A stretch of 64,000 bases of DNA from the NCBI GenBank assembly GCA_037157565.1, contig JAZHRO010000063.1, positions 8,848,001 to 8,912,000 of the forward strand. Reading direction: 5' to 3'. A model generated the notes under the pieces. It saw nothing but the letters and a program-made list of their open reading frames with translations. It ran no database searches and was not told the origin of the DNA. Below, in pieces: positions 36,564 to 48,348 of the stretch. Numbering within the stretch: position 1 is the first letter of the stretch; each line of letters opens with the position of its first letter. A program made the position numbers and the translations under genes. The DNA comes from Thalassia testudinum. Lineage: Eukaryota > Streptophyta > Magnoliopsida > Alismatales > Hydrocharitaceae.

Positions 36564-37538
36564 TGATGATGCCTACAGATCATAATAGTATACTAGAGGG
36601 GAGGGGTGAATAGTATCGCTCAAATAACACAAATAAATCCACAAAAGAATCAAGCAAGGATTACACCTGGATTTATAGTGGAAACCCAAATCGGGTGAAA
36701 ACCACTACTTAAGCCTCTCAGCTTGGGATTTTTTCGGCTAGGCGAGGCTAGTCAATCTACTAACATACAACTTGAATGAGGGTGGCACAACCTCTTTACA
36801 ATGATCTCTTCTCTTACTAGCCTGGAGAGAAGCAACAACAACAACGATTACTCCCAACAACTTGATATCTGATAATCAAAAGCAATAATATAAAAGAACA
36901 ATAAAACCTATGGAACCTCAATAAAAGTCAAACTAGAATTTCAACGGAGGTTTGAATCGTCGTGCTTTGGAAGGCATAAAAATAGGAGCATAGAAGCACT
37001 TGGGGAAGCATGAGAAGCTCTTTGCTTTTGAATAGTTTTTCTACTTTTTTTATTGTGTTGAAAAAGGGTGCGTACAACCTCTATTTATACTAGCAAATCA
37101 ACCTTAAAAGCAAATCAAATTGGTCGATCAAAATAATGTTTGGTCGATGAATCTAGTTATTTGATCGATCAATGATTGGTGGATTAATTAGCCTAAATGG
37201 TCAATCAGAAGTGTATTTATCAACTTTCTAAAATGGGCTGATCTGATCGATCAATTGAGTTGGTTGGTCGATCAATGAATTTAGTTGATCAATTAATTTA
37301 GTTGGTCGATCAATAACCCTAAAAACTTGTTTTTAATATGAAGTGTGAAAATCCATTTGAAACTTATTTTGATGTTCGTTACAAAATATTCTAAACTAAA
37401 TAAATATAAAAAGGCATTGAGACACAAATCAGCATTCTTCTAGCGTTGATCCAAGAGAAGATTTGATTCGTGAGCGAGTTCTGAAGTATTAGTTCCATAG
37501 ATAGCATAATTTTGGTGCTCAAAGTAGAGTTACTTACA
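36564..37538 (-). repeat. Copia 3' LTR
   Basis: This 975-bp LTR carries the minus-strand TATA box TATAAATAG (complement of 37081-37089). It contains many TTGRTCGATCAA palindromes between 37130 and 37320. Confidence 0.92.
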
Positions 37539-37552
37539 TTCTCCTCCTTTTT
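37539..37552 (-). promoter_or_regulatory. Copia polypurine tract
   Basis: The minus strand reads AAAAAGGAGGAGAA directly before the LTR start TGTAAGTAAC. Confidence 0.85.
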
Positions 37553-38449
37553 GATGACAACAAAATTATAATTATGTATAGAAATATGAAAGAGTTATGC
37601 ATAATATCAGAATATCTCCCCCTTTTTATTTAAGCAAAAAGTAAAACATTCAGCTATTAATTTAAATATCTCCCCCTTAAACATGAAATTGAAGCAATAA
37701 TAATTCAATTTAAAGAGAGAAATATTTAGCTGAGAGATCTAACCATGCATATAAATATAAAGAAAAATTGAGTCTAGATAAACATAGCAAGGATAAAGAT
37801 AGTCCATAAGAAATATACAGTTCTACAATCATTAAAGCTAATAGAAGCAGAAATAAAATTGAGCTAAAGCTACTCTAAAGATGCCATGAACGCATCCATT
37901 GTGCTCTGGTGGTCGGTGTCTAACTTGAGGTTGATCAAGTCAGATATCTTTGAAGAAGCAGGCTGGGCAAGGCATAGGCATCTCTGAGCTGACGATCTAG
38001 GGGTTGGCTGCCTAGATGTCTGGTGAGGAGGTGTCACCTGCTGATCTACTATCATTGTAGGAGGAGGAGCTACTAATGATGAAGGTACTGTAGTAGATCG
38101 GCGAGGACGAGGAGGCTTGTGAAGCAACTGCTAAATCCTGTGAATAGACTCTCTAAGTCTATCTAAAAACTGGCCTTAATCATTTAGTTATTCAAATACC
38201 TAATGCCCATGTCACATCATCACCATATCTGTCTCTCTCTGTTGGTGCTTCATCAAAGAAATGCCATCAGTCACATCCTGAATGCTGACGTAATATCTGC
38301 CTGTAAGTGATCTGTTGATAAGACCCCACTCCTGGTTGTAGAAGGATGGAGTAGGTCGCACTGGAGGAGGACAGGTTGCTGTAAAATGTTCGTATGGTGG
38401 GAAAGGAGGAGGTACGGTAGAGGACTCCTGAGCTGCTACTACTATTGGT
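37553..38449 (-). other. Copia 3' region next to LTR
   Basis: About 300 AT-rich bases are followed by remnants of a Ser/Pro-rich frame (minus strand, 38464-37870, with stops). It has no recognisable domain and may be the tail of the extra frame upstream. Confidence 0.4.
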
Positions 38450-39293
38450 CTGCATCTTCACCATGAGCTCCCTAAGCTTGCTCCATCTTTATATAAGTGT
38501 GCTTATAAAAAATGGAGACTCTAGTAATGAATTGTTTATGATTTATATCCATTGGAACACTAAAATGTTGGAAGATATGAGAAAGAAGTGTCCCAAATTG
38601 GAAGGAGCTGGTGGGTTGCTTACTCATCAAATATAGAATCAAGTGGTTCTAGATGAACCGCTTGTTCTTAAGAAAGGCGTAAAGAGTAATGAGCATAATA
38701 CTAGGGCAGTTCTCAAACGATGTTGACTTAGACATGAAATTCCAAAGAAAGACATGATTAAGAAATTGTGGGAGATGACGGAAATAAGGAGACTTGGCAG
38801 GACGACCCAAGTCATAGTGTGTGGGAGTGAGCAGGGACTCCCTAATAGAATCTATCAATGTCTGCTAGTGAAGCTCCAGAAAAGTAGGGCCAACAGATGG
38901 ACACCTGAGAATCTTAGAAATGGCATTCGCATTAACCAGAACCTCTATGCCATAGACATTCGAGGTCAACTCGATGTTGAAACCCTTACCTATATTCTTG
39001 ATATTAGCATAAAATAGGTGACAGGCCATGGGATCAACACTGGGCATGCGGCTGTTCTTGGAACCCACGTAAAAGTTTCCTTAAAAAAGCCATAAAATTT
39101 GTTGATATGTAAATTTTTCATGGATCCCTGGAAAGATAGACTCAAAATATGCAAAGTCTACCGGACAACCAACATGTGGGGAAGGTTTGGCTAAGACGGA
39201 AAAATGCTCACGAGTGGCCTCCGCGATAAAAAAGTGATCAAATGTGTCATCATGATGAGCTGAATCAGAGGCACGTGCGCATTTGGGAGCCAT
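38450..39293 (-). pseudogene. Extra frame downstream of copia pol (env-position)
   Basis: The ATG at 39293 begins MAPKCARASDSAHHDDTF. One frame continues, with only a few stops, through FVIAEATREHF-like and CPVDFAYFESIFPG blocks, GSKNSRMPSVDPMACHLFYA, GFNIELTSNVYGIEVLVNAN, LLTPTHYDLGRPAKSPYFRH, and IMLITLYAFLKNKRF to about 38450. It lies on the same strand as pol, between RNase H and the 3' LTR, where SIRE-type elements carry an additional (env-like) gene. The pattern of a charged start, then blocks around a YG.E..VNANAI motif and a late hydrophobic ITLYAFLKN, reminds me of the 'putative plant transposon protein' domain seen in many plant annotations. That assignment is from memory and uncertain. 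No clear signal peptide or transmembrane segment is seen. Confidence 0.5.
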
Positions 39294-40650
39294 AACAGAT
39301 CAGAAAAAAGCACGTTGATCGATCAATTAAGAATTTTTGGTTGATCGAAAAGGAACCAGCCAAAGTTCTAAAAAATTGAATTTTGGTCGACCAAAACTAA
39401 ACAGACATGAAAAATGGTGTTTCCACAAGTGACAAGCTCACAAATACTACAAAATTTCACAAGCAATCATAAGATCACACAAGACAATCATAAGATCAAG
39501 TCATAGCACATCTAATACACAAGAAAAATCCAAAAGGAATAGATTTAATCCAAGTTTTAGAGTGTACCATGATCGATCAAAGAATGGTCGATCAAGGGAG
39601 CACGACATAGGCATTGATGGCAGAGAGCACAGCCAGCGAGGGAGGAGTGTGTGTGGCTAGGAGACCACATGTGTGGACGCATTGAGAGATGGCGGTGCGG
39701 AGGATGCCCAGAGGACATGCATCATGGCGTCAAGTATGGCGTAGCTCTTACAAGGTGTAGCGGTGGTTGGTGGCGCTGGGGTTGTTTGGTCAACTAAGGT
39801 GGCCGAAGGAGGAGAGGTGGGGTCGGGTGGGAGAAGATGTTGGTTGTGGAGAGAATGTGGGACCATTTGGTGGGGTATAGGTTATGTGGTAAAAATTGAG
39901 GATTTTGATGCAAAGTTGGGTTAGCAAAATAGGTAAATGCATTTAGGGTAGGTAATTGGGTAGATTAGGTGTGGTTGAGGAGATTAGGGGCATGATTAGA
40001 GGTGATTTAGATCATAATTGCAAAAAGCAAATCCACCCAATTTTCGTTGATCAAAATAGAAAATGATCGATCAAATAAGCTCATTGGTCGATTAGGGTTC
40101 AAACGATTGGAGGGAAAATTCCCGCCCAATCGGATTGGTAGATTAAATAATTAAGTTGATCGATCAAAACTAAAATTCCTGGAGGAAATTTCCTGCCAGA
40201 GATTTTGGTCTATCAATAAGGATAAATTGTTTGGTCGATGATCAAAGGCTAAAAATGATGCATTCCAAATTATCAATTAAGCTCTTTCAACCTAGATAAA
40301 CCTAGTGAATGGCAGATAAGATTAAATCTTTCTTTTGGTAAAGTATTTGTAAATATATTAGCTAATTGATTTTCTATTTTAACAAATTCTATGTTGATCT
40401 CACCTTTTAGGACATAATCTCTTAGAAAATGATCCTTAAAATCAATATGTTTAGTCTTAGAGTGTTGAACAAGATTTTTAGATAGATTGATGGTGCTAGT
40501 GTTGTCACAAAGTATTTTGTTATTCCTATAGGATAGGCCAAAATCTTCTAGGGTTTGCTTTATCCATAATAGTTGTGAATAGGCTAAAGATGCAGCTACA
40601 TATTTGTCTTCTATTGTGGATAATGAAATGGTGTGTTGTTTTCTAGAGAA
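39294..40650 (-). other. Copia spacer between RNase H and extra frame
   Basis: This stretch is non-coding apart from a short Pro/Thr-rich remnant (39866-39657) and the decayed RNase H tail (about 40650-40320). It holds several TTGATCGATCAA-type palindromes (39316, 39570, 40060, 40156) like those in the LTRs. Confidence 0.5.
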
Positions 40651-41756
40651 CTAAGAGATTAGGGAATTTCGGAGAAATTGACATGCTCCACTAGTACTCT
40701 TTCGATCTGTAAATCTACCTACATAATCTGCATCACAAAAGGAATAAAGTTCCAATGTGGCTGACTTCGGATAGAAAAGTCCTAGATCTGGTGTGTGGTT
40801 TAGGTATCTAAGTATTCTTTTAACATCATTTAAGTGAATTTCTTTAGGGTTTACTTGAAAGCAAGCACATAAGTAAGTGCTAAACAAGATATCAGGTCTA
40901 CTAGCAGTTAAGTATAATAAGGAACCGATCATGCTTCTATATAATTTCTGATCTACAAACTTACCTGTCTCATCATATTTAGCTGTGCAGAAGTTGCCAA
41001 AGGTATTTCTTTTCCTTTTACATTGTTCATGGAGAATTTCTTCAAGATCTCTGTGGTGTACTTGGTTTGAGATATGAAGGTTCTGGAGGATAGCTGGTTA
41101 ATTTGAAGTTCGAGAAAGAATCGAAGTTCCCTTATCATACTCATCTTCAATTGATCCTGCATTAGCTTTATGAATGCTTGGCATAAAAGATCATTAGTAG
41201 CACTGAAAATGATGTCATCGACATAAATTTGTATTATTAATAGATCATTTTATTTTCCTTTTGTGACTAAGGTTGGATCTACTTTACCAATTTTAAAATT
41301 ATTTTCAAATAGATATGTTTTTAACTTGTCATACCAAGCTCATGGAGCTTGTTTTAAATCATATAATTCTTTGTTTAATTTATATACCTATTCTGGGTGA
41401 TCTGTGTCTTCAAAACTCAAAGGTTGTTTAACATAGACTTCCTCCTTGATAAATTCATTTAGAAACGTGCTTTTGACGTCCATCTGAAAGAGTTTAAACT
41501 CCATGTGGGAAGCAAAGGCTAACAACATTCTAATGGATTCTAGGTGAGCTATAGGCACATATGTTTCATCAAAATCTATTCCTTCTTCTTGATTATACCC
41601 TTGGGCCACAAGTCTAGCTTTGTTCCAAACCACTTCTCTTGATTCATCCAGTTTATTCTTAAAGACCCATTTGGTTCCTATAATGGCCTGAGAGTTAGGT
41701 TTTGGAACAAGTTTCCATACTTGATTTCTTTTTAATTGATTCAACTCATCTTCCAT
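40651..41756 (-). pseudogene. Copia reverse transcriptase and RNase H
   Basis: The RT starts near 41756 with MEDELNQLKRNQVWKLVPKP and continues GTKWVFKNKLDESREV, NKARLVAQGYNQEEGIDFDE and KLFQMDVKSTFLNEFIKEEV, with its first catalytic Asp in QMDV. The second motif, YVDD, is encoded at 41214-41225. RNase H-side blocks follow: FFLELQINQLSSRTFISQTK, MIGSLLYLTASRPDILFSTY, LNDVKRILRYLNHTPDLGLF, and CDADYVGRFTDRKSTSG. Stops and frameshifts divide it (for example at 41387 and 41163 and after 40953). It is a standard copia RT with recognisable catalytic residues but no intact product. Confidence 0.9.
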
Positions 41757-42340
41757 TGCAATAATCTAGTAATTGTTAAAAAATCATCCTTAGCATTTTT
41801 AGGTTCTAACTAAGAAACAAAAGCTGTGAAGGCTAAGGTGTTGATAGAAGATTTGGTTTGAACTCCTTTGGATAGTTCTATTACCAATTCTTTTGGATAA
41901 TCCTTCATATAAGATATATCTTTGGGTAGTTCATCCGAATGTTCTCCTCTAATATGTTTGAAGGATCTTCTATTAGGTCATCATTGTCATTTACAGAAGA
42001 TTGAGGGTGAACTAGTGTCTCATCAAAAGAGACATGCATAGTTTCCTCAACAACATAATTCTTCTTGTTAAATACTCTATAGGCTTTACATCTAGTTGAG
42101 TAACCTAAGAAGATTCCTTCTGAGCTCTTAGCATCAAATTTATCAAGATTATCCTTGGTGTTAAGTATAAATCATCTAAAACCAAATATCTTAAAATAGG
42201 AACTTATAGGTGTTCTTCCATGATAGAGTTCAAAAGATGTTTTGTTTAAGATTGGTCTAATCGAGGATCTATTTTGGATATAGCAAGCAGTGTTTATAGC
42301 CTTAGCCCAAAAATATCAAGGTAGCTTTGACTTGCACAGC
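41757..42340 (-). pseudogene. Copia integrase-RT linker
   Basis: Decayed minus-strand sequence between the integrase core and RT. Fragments such as the integrase C-terminal region (KAINTACYIQNRSSIRP, GRTPISSYFKIFGF) are readable with stops. Nothing else is seen. Confidence 0.5.
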
Positions 42341-42880
42341 ATTGTGCAGGTACACTCTTACAAGGTCCTATTTTCCTTTCAACAACACCATTCTGAGGTG
42401 TGGCTTTAGGGAAAGTAAATTCATGTTTTATCCCATATTGATTACAAAAATCAGAAAAAGTTTCATTCTCAAATTCTCTGTTGTGATCACTTCTAATCCT
42501 AACTACTCTAGATTGTTTCTCATTCTGTAGTCTTCTTACAAGCTTACTAAAAACATCAATAGTTAGATCCTTACATTTTAAGAAAGATACCTAGGTAAAT
42601 CTAGAAAAATCATCAATTATGACTAAACAATATCTGCACCTGCTTAAGCTTTTGGATTTGGTTGGTCTGAACAAGTCTAAGTGAAGTAGCTCTAGGGGTC
42701 GTGAGGTGCTAACCATCCTTTTTGGTATAAAAGGATTTTTGGGTTTGTTTATCAAATTAACAAGAATCGCAGACTTTGCTTTTCTTGAAGTTGATCTTTG
42801 GCAGGTCTTTGACAAGCTCATGTTTCACAAGTCTACTGATGTTTCTCATGTGAACATGACCTAGTCATTTGTGCCAAAGT
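42341..42880 (-). pseudogene. Copia integrase
   Basis: The minus strand reads HKWLGHVHMRNISRLVKHEL, the GAG-pre-integrase zinc region with CDSC. Then follows LELLHLDLFRPTKSKSLSRC with the first catalytic Asp, CLVIIDDFSRFT, and, past a stop, VRIRSDHNREFENETFSDFC with the second Asp and FPKATPQNGVVERK with the Glu. It is broken by stops. The enzyme would insert the element's cDNA. Confidence 0.8.
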
Positions 42881-43910
42881 ATTACCTCTTCGTCAGATGC
42901 GACAAGACATTCAAGGTTGTCACATTTGTCAAAGTTGGCAGTATAAATATCTTTATGTGTGTTTCCCTTAAGAATAATTTGTTTTGTTTCTTTATCTGAT
43001 ATTTTAAAACCATTTGATGTGAAAGTAATTTTATATCATTTATTACAAATTTGACTTACACTAAGAAGATTGTGTTTTAATCCATTAACTAGAAGCACAT
43101 TATCAAAGGATGTGAAGGAGTTACCAATTTAGCCAGTACCAACAATACAGCCGTTGTGGTTGTTCCCAAATGTGACCATACCACCTTCCTGGTGGTGCAG
43201 TTGTAGGAATAGGTCTTCCTCTCCATTCATATGCTTGGAACACCTGTTGTCCATGATCCACCTTCTTTCTTCTCGATCCTATTTTGTTTATGTTTGTGTG
43301 GTCATGAATTCTTGGATCTATAAAGTGGCTTCAGATTTCCATTCGTTTCTTGATGTCTACCTTTTATAATCTACTTTACCTACAAAATAGGATTTCAAAA
43401 GTTCTTTTGGTACCCATTTTTGTTTGGGTCCAAGGAGGTTAGCTGGTGCTACTTGTTTAGGCAAGCTACCATTCTCCTTCCTTTGGCTAGAACTAGATGC
43501 TTCATGATCATTTTTAGGTATATAACCTAACCCAAATTTTGTGGTGCTTTGGGTTTGTGTTCCTAAGAGTTTTTGTAAATTCTGACTTCCTTTAGTAAAT
43601 TTAGATAGATCATTTAAGAGAACAGAAGAGTTTTCCTTTAGCTTGTTTATGTCTACTTTTAGATTATCTACTTGTGATTTTAGTGAAGCAATTTTAGCAG
43701 ATAGTTCTTTATTTTGTAAGGCAAAAATATCTTTTTATGCTTTCTCTTCTCCTAAGGCTTTTGCTAAACTTTTGTTTTCTATCTTTAGTGATTTAGCTAT
43801 GTCATACATCTTAAAGAAAGCTTCTAGTAATTCATCTTGTGAAAAGGAGGTTACCTCACCTTATAGAACCATAAGTCCTAGGAGTGCTTCTTCTCCGGAG
43901 TTCTCTTCAT
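42881..43910 (-). pseudogene. Copia protease/gag-pol junction, heavily decayed
   Basis: The minus-strand frames are broken. Fragments readable as the protease-flanking region include WIMDNRCSKHMNGEEDLFLQ and GGMVTFGNNHNGCIVG (about 43270-43150), the usual copia sequence downstream of the protease. A coiled-coil-like stretch of gag lies at about 43700-43600. Confidence 0.5.
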
Positions 43911-44870
43911 CTAAACTTGAATTGACTCATCCCAAGTGGCTTGAAGCACCTTCTTCTTTTCATCCCTTCTCGGGAATCTCTTTTTCTTTGCTGACTCCTT
44001 CTTGAGAAGTGGACAATCCTTCTTGATGTGTCCCTTCCGTTTGCAATTGTAGCAAATAATGGTGTTTGCTTTAGATTCTTCTTTCTTCTTTCTCCAACTC
44101 CTCTTGTTCTTGAGGAACTTTCTAAACATTTTGGAGAGAAGGGCTATATCTTCCTCTTCATCTTCACTTGAAGAGTCTTCTAATTAATGGTTGTCTTCAA
44201 GTGCCATGATCTTCTTCTTGATCCCTTCGTTTTCATGCTCCCTCATGTGCTAAAGCTAAACTTCGTATGCCATCAAGCTACCGATAAGATTGTCTAGTTT
44301 CAAAGTAGATAGATCCTTCGATTCTTGTATGGCTATGGTCTTTGTCTCCCAATCACTGGTGAGAGATCGGAGGATCTTCCTCACCAAGGCTTTATTCTTG
44401 ATTTCTTGGTATAGATTCCTAGAGAGTTAATAATGTCCATGAATCTCGTGAACATTTCTTTGATTGACTCTCCCATCTTCATCCTGAAAAGCTCATAATT
44501 TTGTGTCAGTAAATTAAGTCTAGTTTCCTTTACCTTTGATGTCCCCTCATGAGTGACTTCGAGGAAGCTCTAGTTCTCGTAAGCTATCTTGCAGATTGAG
44601 ACTCGATTGAATTCCACTCTGGAAAGCTTGCAGAAGATTGTGTTCATGGTCTTCGCGTTATGCGATGCCATTTTCTTTTGGTCTGGTGTTGTTGCCGCTC
44701 CCTCCTTAATCTCAAGGCATGTGTATTTTGAGGCAATGATATCCCACGCCTCAAAATCCATTGACTCCAGGAAAATCTACATCCTAGTCTTCTAGTATCC
44801 GTAGTTCATTCCATCAAATAATGGAGGTCGAACTGCTGATTGTCCCTCTACATACATGTCAACAGACGAT
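43911..44870 (-). pseudogene. Copia gag
   Basis: Near the primer site the minus strand reads RPPLFDGMNYGY, a stop where tryptophan is expected, then MDFEAWDIIASKYT, NAKTMNTIFCKLSRVEFNRV and a row ending in EVTHEGTSKVKETRLNLLTQ. The zinc knuckle CYNCKRKGHIKKDC (44054-44013) lies in the last frame (44129-43911). This is the UBN2/DUF4219-type copia gag. Nonsense and frameshift changes break it at least four times. Confidence 0.85.
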
Positions 44871-44894
44871 TTCAACATCTTCTGGACAACGAGT

Positions 44895-44905
44895 CTCTGA
44901 TACCA
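44895..44905 (-). promoter_or_regulatory. Copia primer-binding site, initiator tRNA-Met
   Basis: The minus strand reads TGGTATCAGAG, the standard initiator-Met site, two bases inside the 5' LTR. Confidence 0.92.
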
Positions 44906-44907
44906 AG

Positions 44908-45900
44908 TGATGATGCCTGTAGATCGTAATAGTATACTAGAGGGTAGGGGTGAATAGTGTTGCTCAAATAACACAAATAAATCCACAAAAGAATCAAGTA
45001 TAGATTACACCTGGATTTATAGTGGAAACCCAAACTGAGTAAAAACCACTACCTAAGCCTCTCAGCTTAAGATTTTTCTGACTAGGTGAGGCTAGTCAAT
45101 CCACTAACTTACCACTTGAACAAGGGTAGTGCAACCTCTTTACAACATTCTCTTTTATTACTAGCCTAAAGAGAAGCAAAAACAACGAATTTCTTCCAAC
45201 AACTTGGGATCCGTTAATCAAAAGCAACAATATAAAAGAACAATAAAACCGATGGAACCTCAATAAAAGTCAAACCAGAGTTTCAATAGAGGTTTAAATC
45301 TTTATGCTTTGGAAGGCATGAAAATAGGAGCGTAGAAGTACTTGGAGAAGCATGGGAATCTCTTTGCTTTTGAATAGTTTTTCTACTTTTTTTGTTGTGT
45401 TGAACAAGGGTGCATACGACCTCTACATATACTAGCAAATGGACCTTAAAAGTAAATCAAATTGATTGATCAATTAAGATAGATTGGTCGATCAAAATAA
45501 TGTTTGGTCAATCAATCTAGTTATTTGATCAATTAATGATTGGTTGATTAATTAGCCTAAATGGTCAATCAGAAGTGTATTTATCAACTTCCTAGAATGG
45601 GATGATTTGATCGATCAATTAAGTTGGTTGGTCGATCAATGACTTTAGTCGATCAATTATTTTAGTTAGTCGATCAATAACACTAAAAACTTGTTTTTAA
45701 TATGAAGTGTGAAAATATGTTTGAAACTTATTTTAAGGTTCCTTACAAAATATTCTAGACTCAATAACTACAAAAGACACTGAGACACGAATTAGCATTC
45801 TTCTAGCTTTGATCTAATAGAGAAGCTTTGATTCGTGAATCCTGAAATATTAGTTTCATAGATAGCATAATTTTGGTGCATCAAACCAGAGGTACTTACA
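44908..45900 (-). repeat. Copia 5' LTR
   Basis: This 993-bp LTR matches 36564-37538 with many substitutions. Its TATA box is decayed (TATATGTAG, complement of 45423-45431) compared with TATAAATAG in the other LTR. It contains the same GATCGATC palindromes. Confidence 0.92.
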
Positions 45901-46079
45901 TCTTCTCCCCAATTCCTCCCTCTAACTTGGATTGATCGAATGGAAATAAATCAAATCATTTGTAATCTTAAGATGGGTTCGGGAGTCTGTAGATTTTTAG
46001 GCTACCCACTTAAGGATAAGTTTGAATTGCTTGTACTGTAGGGCTCCTTTCTTTTCTCTATTTTTCCCTCCTGATTTGC

Positions 46080-47730
46080 CATGTATCCTTCTACCTCCTA
46101 TACATACTTCCACCCCTACCCTCCTACCAACACTTATCCCCATGATGATTATTATCCCGACATGACCTATGACCATCCATCCACTAGTTGGGATAACTCT
46201 AGTTGGGGATATGATTCCTGACCTCAGTGTTCAGGTCCTAACCCTAGTCACCAACGCTATGATTATTATCCTTCTCACAACTACATGGATTATAGATCTC
46301 TATCTTCCTATGAACAACCTGATATGATCTACAATCAAGAAGGATATGATGGTTATAACACCTACCCTCCCCAAGATTACATTGCATATAGGTCACTGCC
46401 CCTTAATGAACAACCTGAGATGACCTATTATCAGGGAGGATCCTAGGAACCTCAATTCATTGACCCTCATAAGCTAAACCTAAACCCAGCCAACCCTAAA
46501 TCGAACTATCTGGCTTAGGTAGACCAGGTCTAAGACAGGATGCTGGCTAACTTGAGGAACACCATAAGATCTTTAGAAGCTCAACCAACACCCTGCACTG
46601 AAGAATTGGAGCCCTTGATTAAAATGATTGATGATCTAAATAAGTCTTTATTAGATTGGCTCTAAGAATTTGAGGATAAGACCTGGGTGAGCTTTTACTT
46701 GGGGGGTTGGCAAAATTGAGGATGAGATTTGTGGTTGCTTTAGTCTAATCTGGGGATGATTCTCAAGATGAACCTGCTTCAGGAGAGCCAATGTTGGAAC
46801 CCATTCAAGCACCTGTAGGGGGGACACATTTTATGAGAAGACAAGGTTGAATCTGAGCAACCAATCGAGGATGTACTGATTCTCTCACCAGAGATTCCCG
46901 ATCTGGAGTACAAGGAAAAATGTCATTGTGGATCTAGGAATAATAAATGATTATGAGACATATATTAATGAAGATCCTAAATTTTTTGATTCTGAGGGTG
47001 AAGAATTTCTAAGTGGAGTCTCGCTTGAAGTTAAGGAGAATGATTTTAGTGAGACATAAGGGCCTGAGGAATATGATGAATCATTTGAGGGTCCTATAAT
47101 TGAGGATTTTGATCTAGTTGGGGCTAACATGGAGGATTCAAATCCTGATTTAATGGATGATCTAATCAGTAGCCCCATTCCTTAATCGCACCCTGAAGGG
47201 ATTAATGATGATTTGCTTTTGAAATCACTGAATCCAAGTCAATTATGATTCAATCACAATTGTTAGACTTGGATAATTTAGATGGGGTGTGTACCAATCT
47301 AGAGGTCCCAGAAACCTCGATTTTGGAGGATAGGAATATGAAATTGAAATTATGGGAAGCTAATTCTGGGGAAATAGAAATTAGGGTCCGAGGATTCCTA
47401 TTTACCTCAAACCACCAATCTTTTACTAGGACCCTTATGATATCTTTGATTTAGAGGATGTGCAACCCAAGTGTGGAGTAATTGGTTACCTTTTTTATCT
47501 AAACTCTAAGAGGACAAACACATCTATTGATCCATACTTCCCTATTATCCAACATTTTGGATTTGGGTTGCACTCTCATAAACCGTAGGCCTGGCCCCAT
47601 AAGTAGAAAAGTCTTTGATTCTATGTATTTATTACTCAAAGCCTCAGAACCACTCGACCCTAGGGGATGGGCTTGCATCACACTCTCGTCCACATCTGTG
47701 GACATCTTCTGCTAGTGGGTCTGAGGATCG
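46080..47730 (+). pseudogene. Decayed accessory frame of element B
   Basis: After CDS-like MYPSTSYTYFHPYPPTNTYP come Tyr/Pro/Asp-rich repeat units with DMTYDHPSTSWDNSSWGYDS, EQPDMIYNQEGYDGYNTYPP, and NEQPEMTYYQGGS. A helical part follows (MLANLRNTIRSLEAQPT, LEPLIKMIDDLNKSLLDWL). Next is an acidic part (GIINDYETYINEDPKFFDSE, GPEEYDESFEGPIIEDFDLV) and, near 47525, DPYFPIIQHFGFGLHSHKP. The last block resembles DPHLFIHIYQ...GFGLHHQP near the end of the intact frame in element D. At least ten stops are present. No known domain. It defines a protein family with C and D, but its function is unknown. Confidence 0.55.
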
Positions 47731-48343
47731 ATCTTTTTCTTTAGATCTCAACCTGCCATTCTGATTCTTTATTTCTTCCCTATGTTGTATGTTATGCCCA
47801 ATTGAAGTCACTAAACTCAGCACTTGTTTAGTTTGTTTTTATCTCGAAACTGACTGAATTATCATGGAAATTCAGGTGATATCTTGTCTACTTCGTTCCT
47901 TTTCATGGCTTTATTTTTATAATGAGGACAATGCATCATCTATTCATGGGGGGTGGATATTCATTTCTGAATTATTTTGTCAATTCCGTAGAGTACTTTT
48001 ATTTATTTTCTCTTTATTTGCAAAAAAGAAGATTTAGGAAAAGAGAACTTAGGCATTAAGAGTTTTTCAACTTTAGGAAATACTACGATATGGCCTGAAT
48101 ACTTAGACTTTTTAGGCCTATGGGTCTAATTAGCCCATGTCTCCACTAAAATGTAGCCTTGTTTCTCGAGTCCTCACCAACATAAAATTTATTTTAAGTG
48201 GTTAAATAAATTGGGGTGACAAGTATGTGACTTATCAACCCGTCATCTGATTTGAGGGGACTTATAGTTTAAGCATTTGCACACTATTGCACTGACTCAC
48301 TTCTCGACGATTTTAATGGAAATTAGGTAGCTAATGAACTTTC
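47731..48343 (+). other. Element B 3' untranslated region, first part
   Basis: AT-rich and without a gene. A line like GAGGACAATGCATCATCTATTC (split at 47924) corresponds in position to the post-ORF sequence 'aatgaggacattgcaaatc' of element D. Confidence 0.4.
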
Positions 48344-48348
48344 TATGG

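Larger units (their letters stand above)
36564..45900 (-). mobile_element. Ty1/copia retrotransposon, SIRE/Maximus-like, decayed
   Basis: LTRs at 36564-37538 and 44908-45900 start TGATGATGCC and end TACTTACA. The flanks CCTTC (36559-36563) and TCTTC (45901-45905) differ at one base and are the likely target duplication. On the minus strand follow an initiator-Met primer site, gag with a zinc knuckle, integrase, reverse transcriptase, RNase H, then 3 kb with an extra decayed frame, a polypurine tract and the 3' LTR. The copia gene order (integrase before RT) and wording such as SLLYLTASRPDILFS and DRKSTSGACQFL fit the Maximus/SIRE branch. It has many stops and is not active. Confidence 0.9.
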
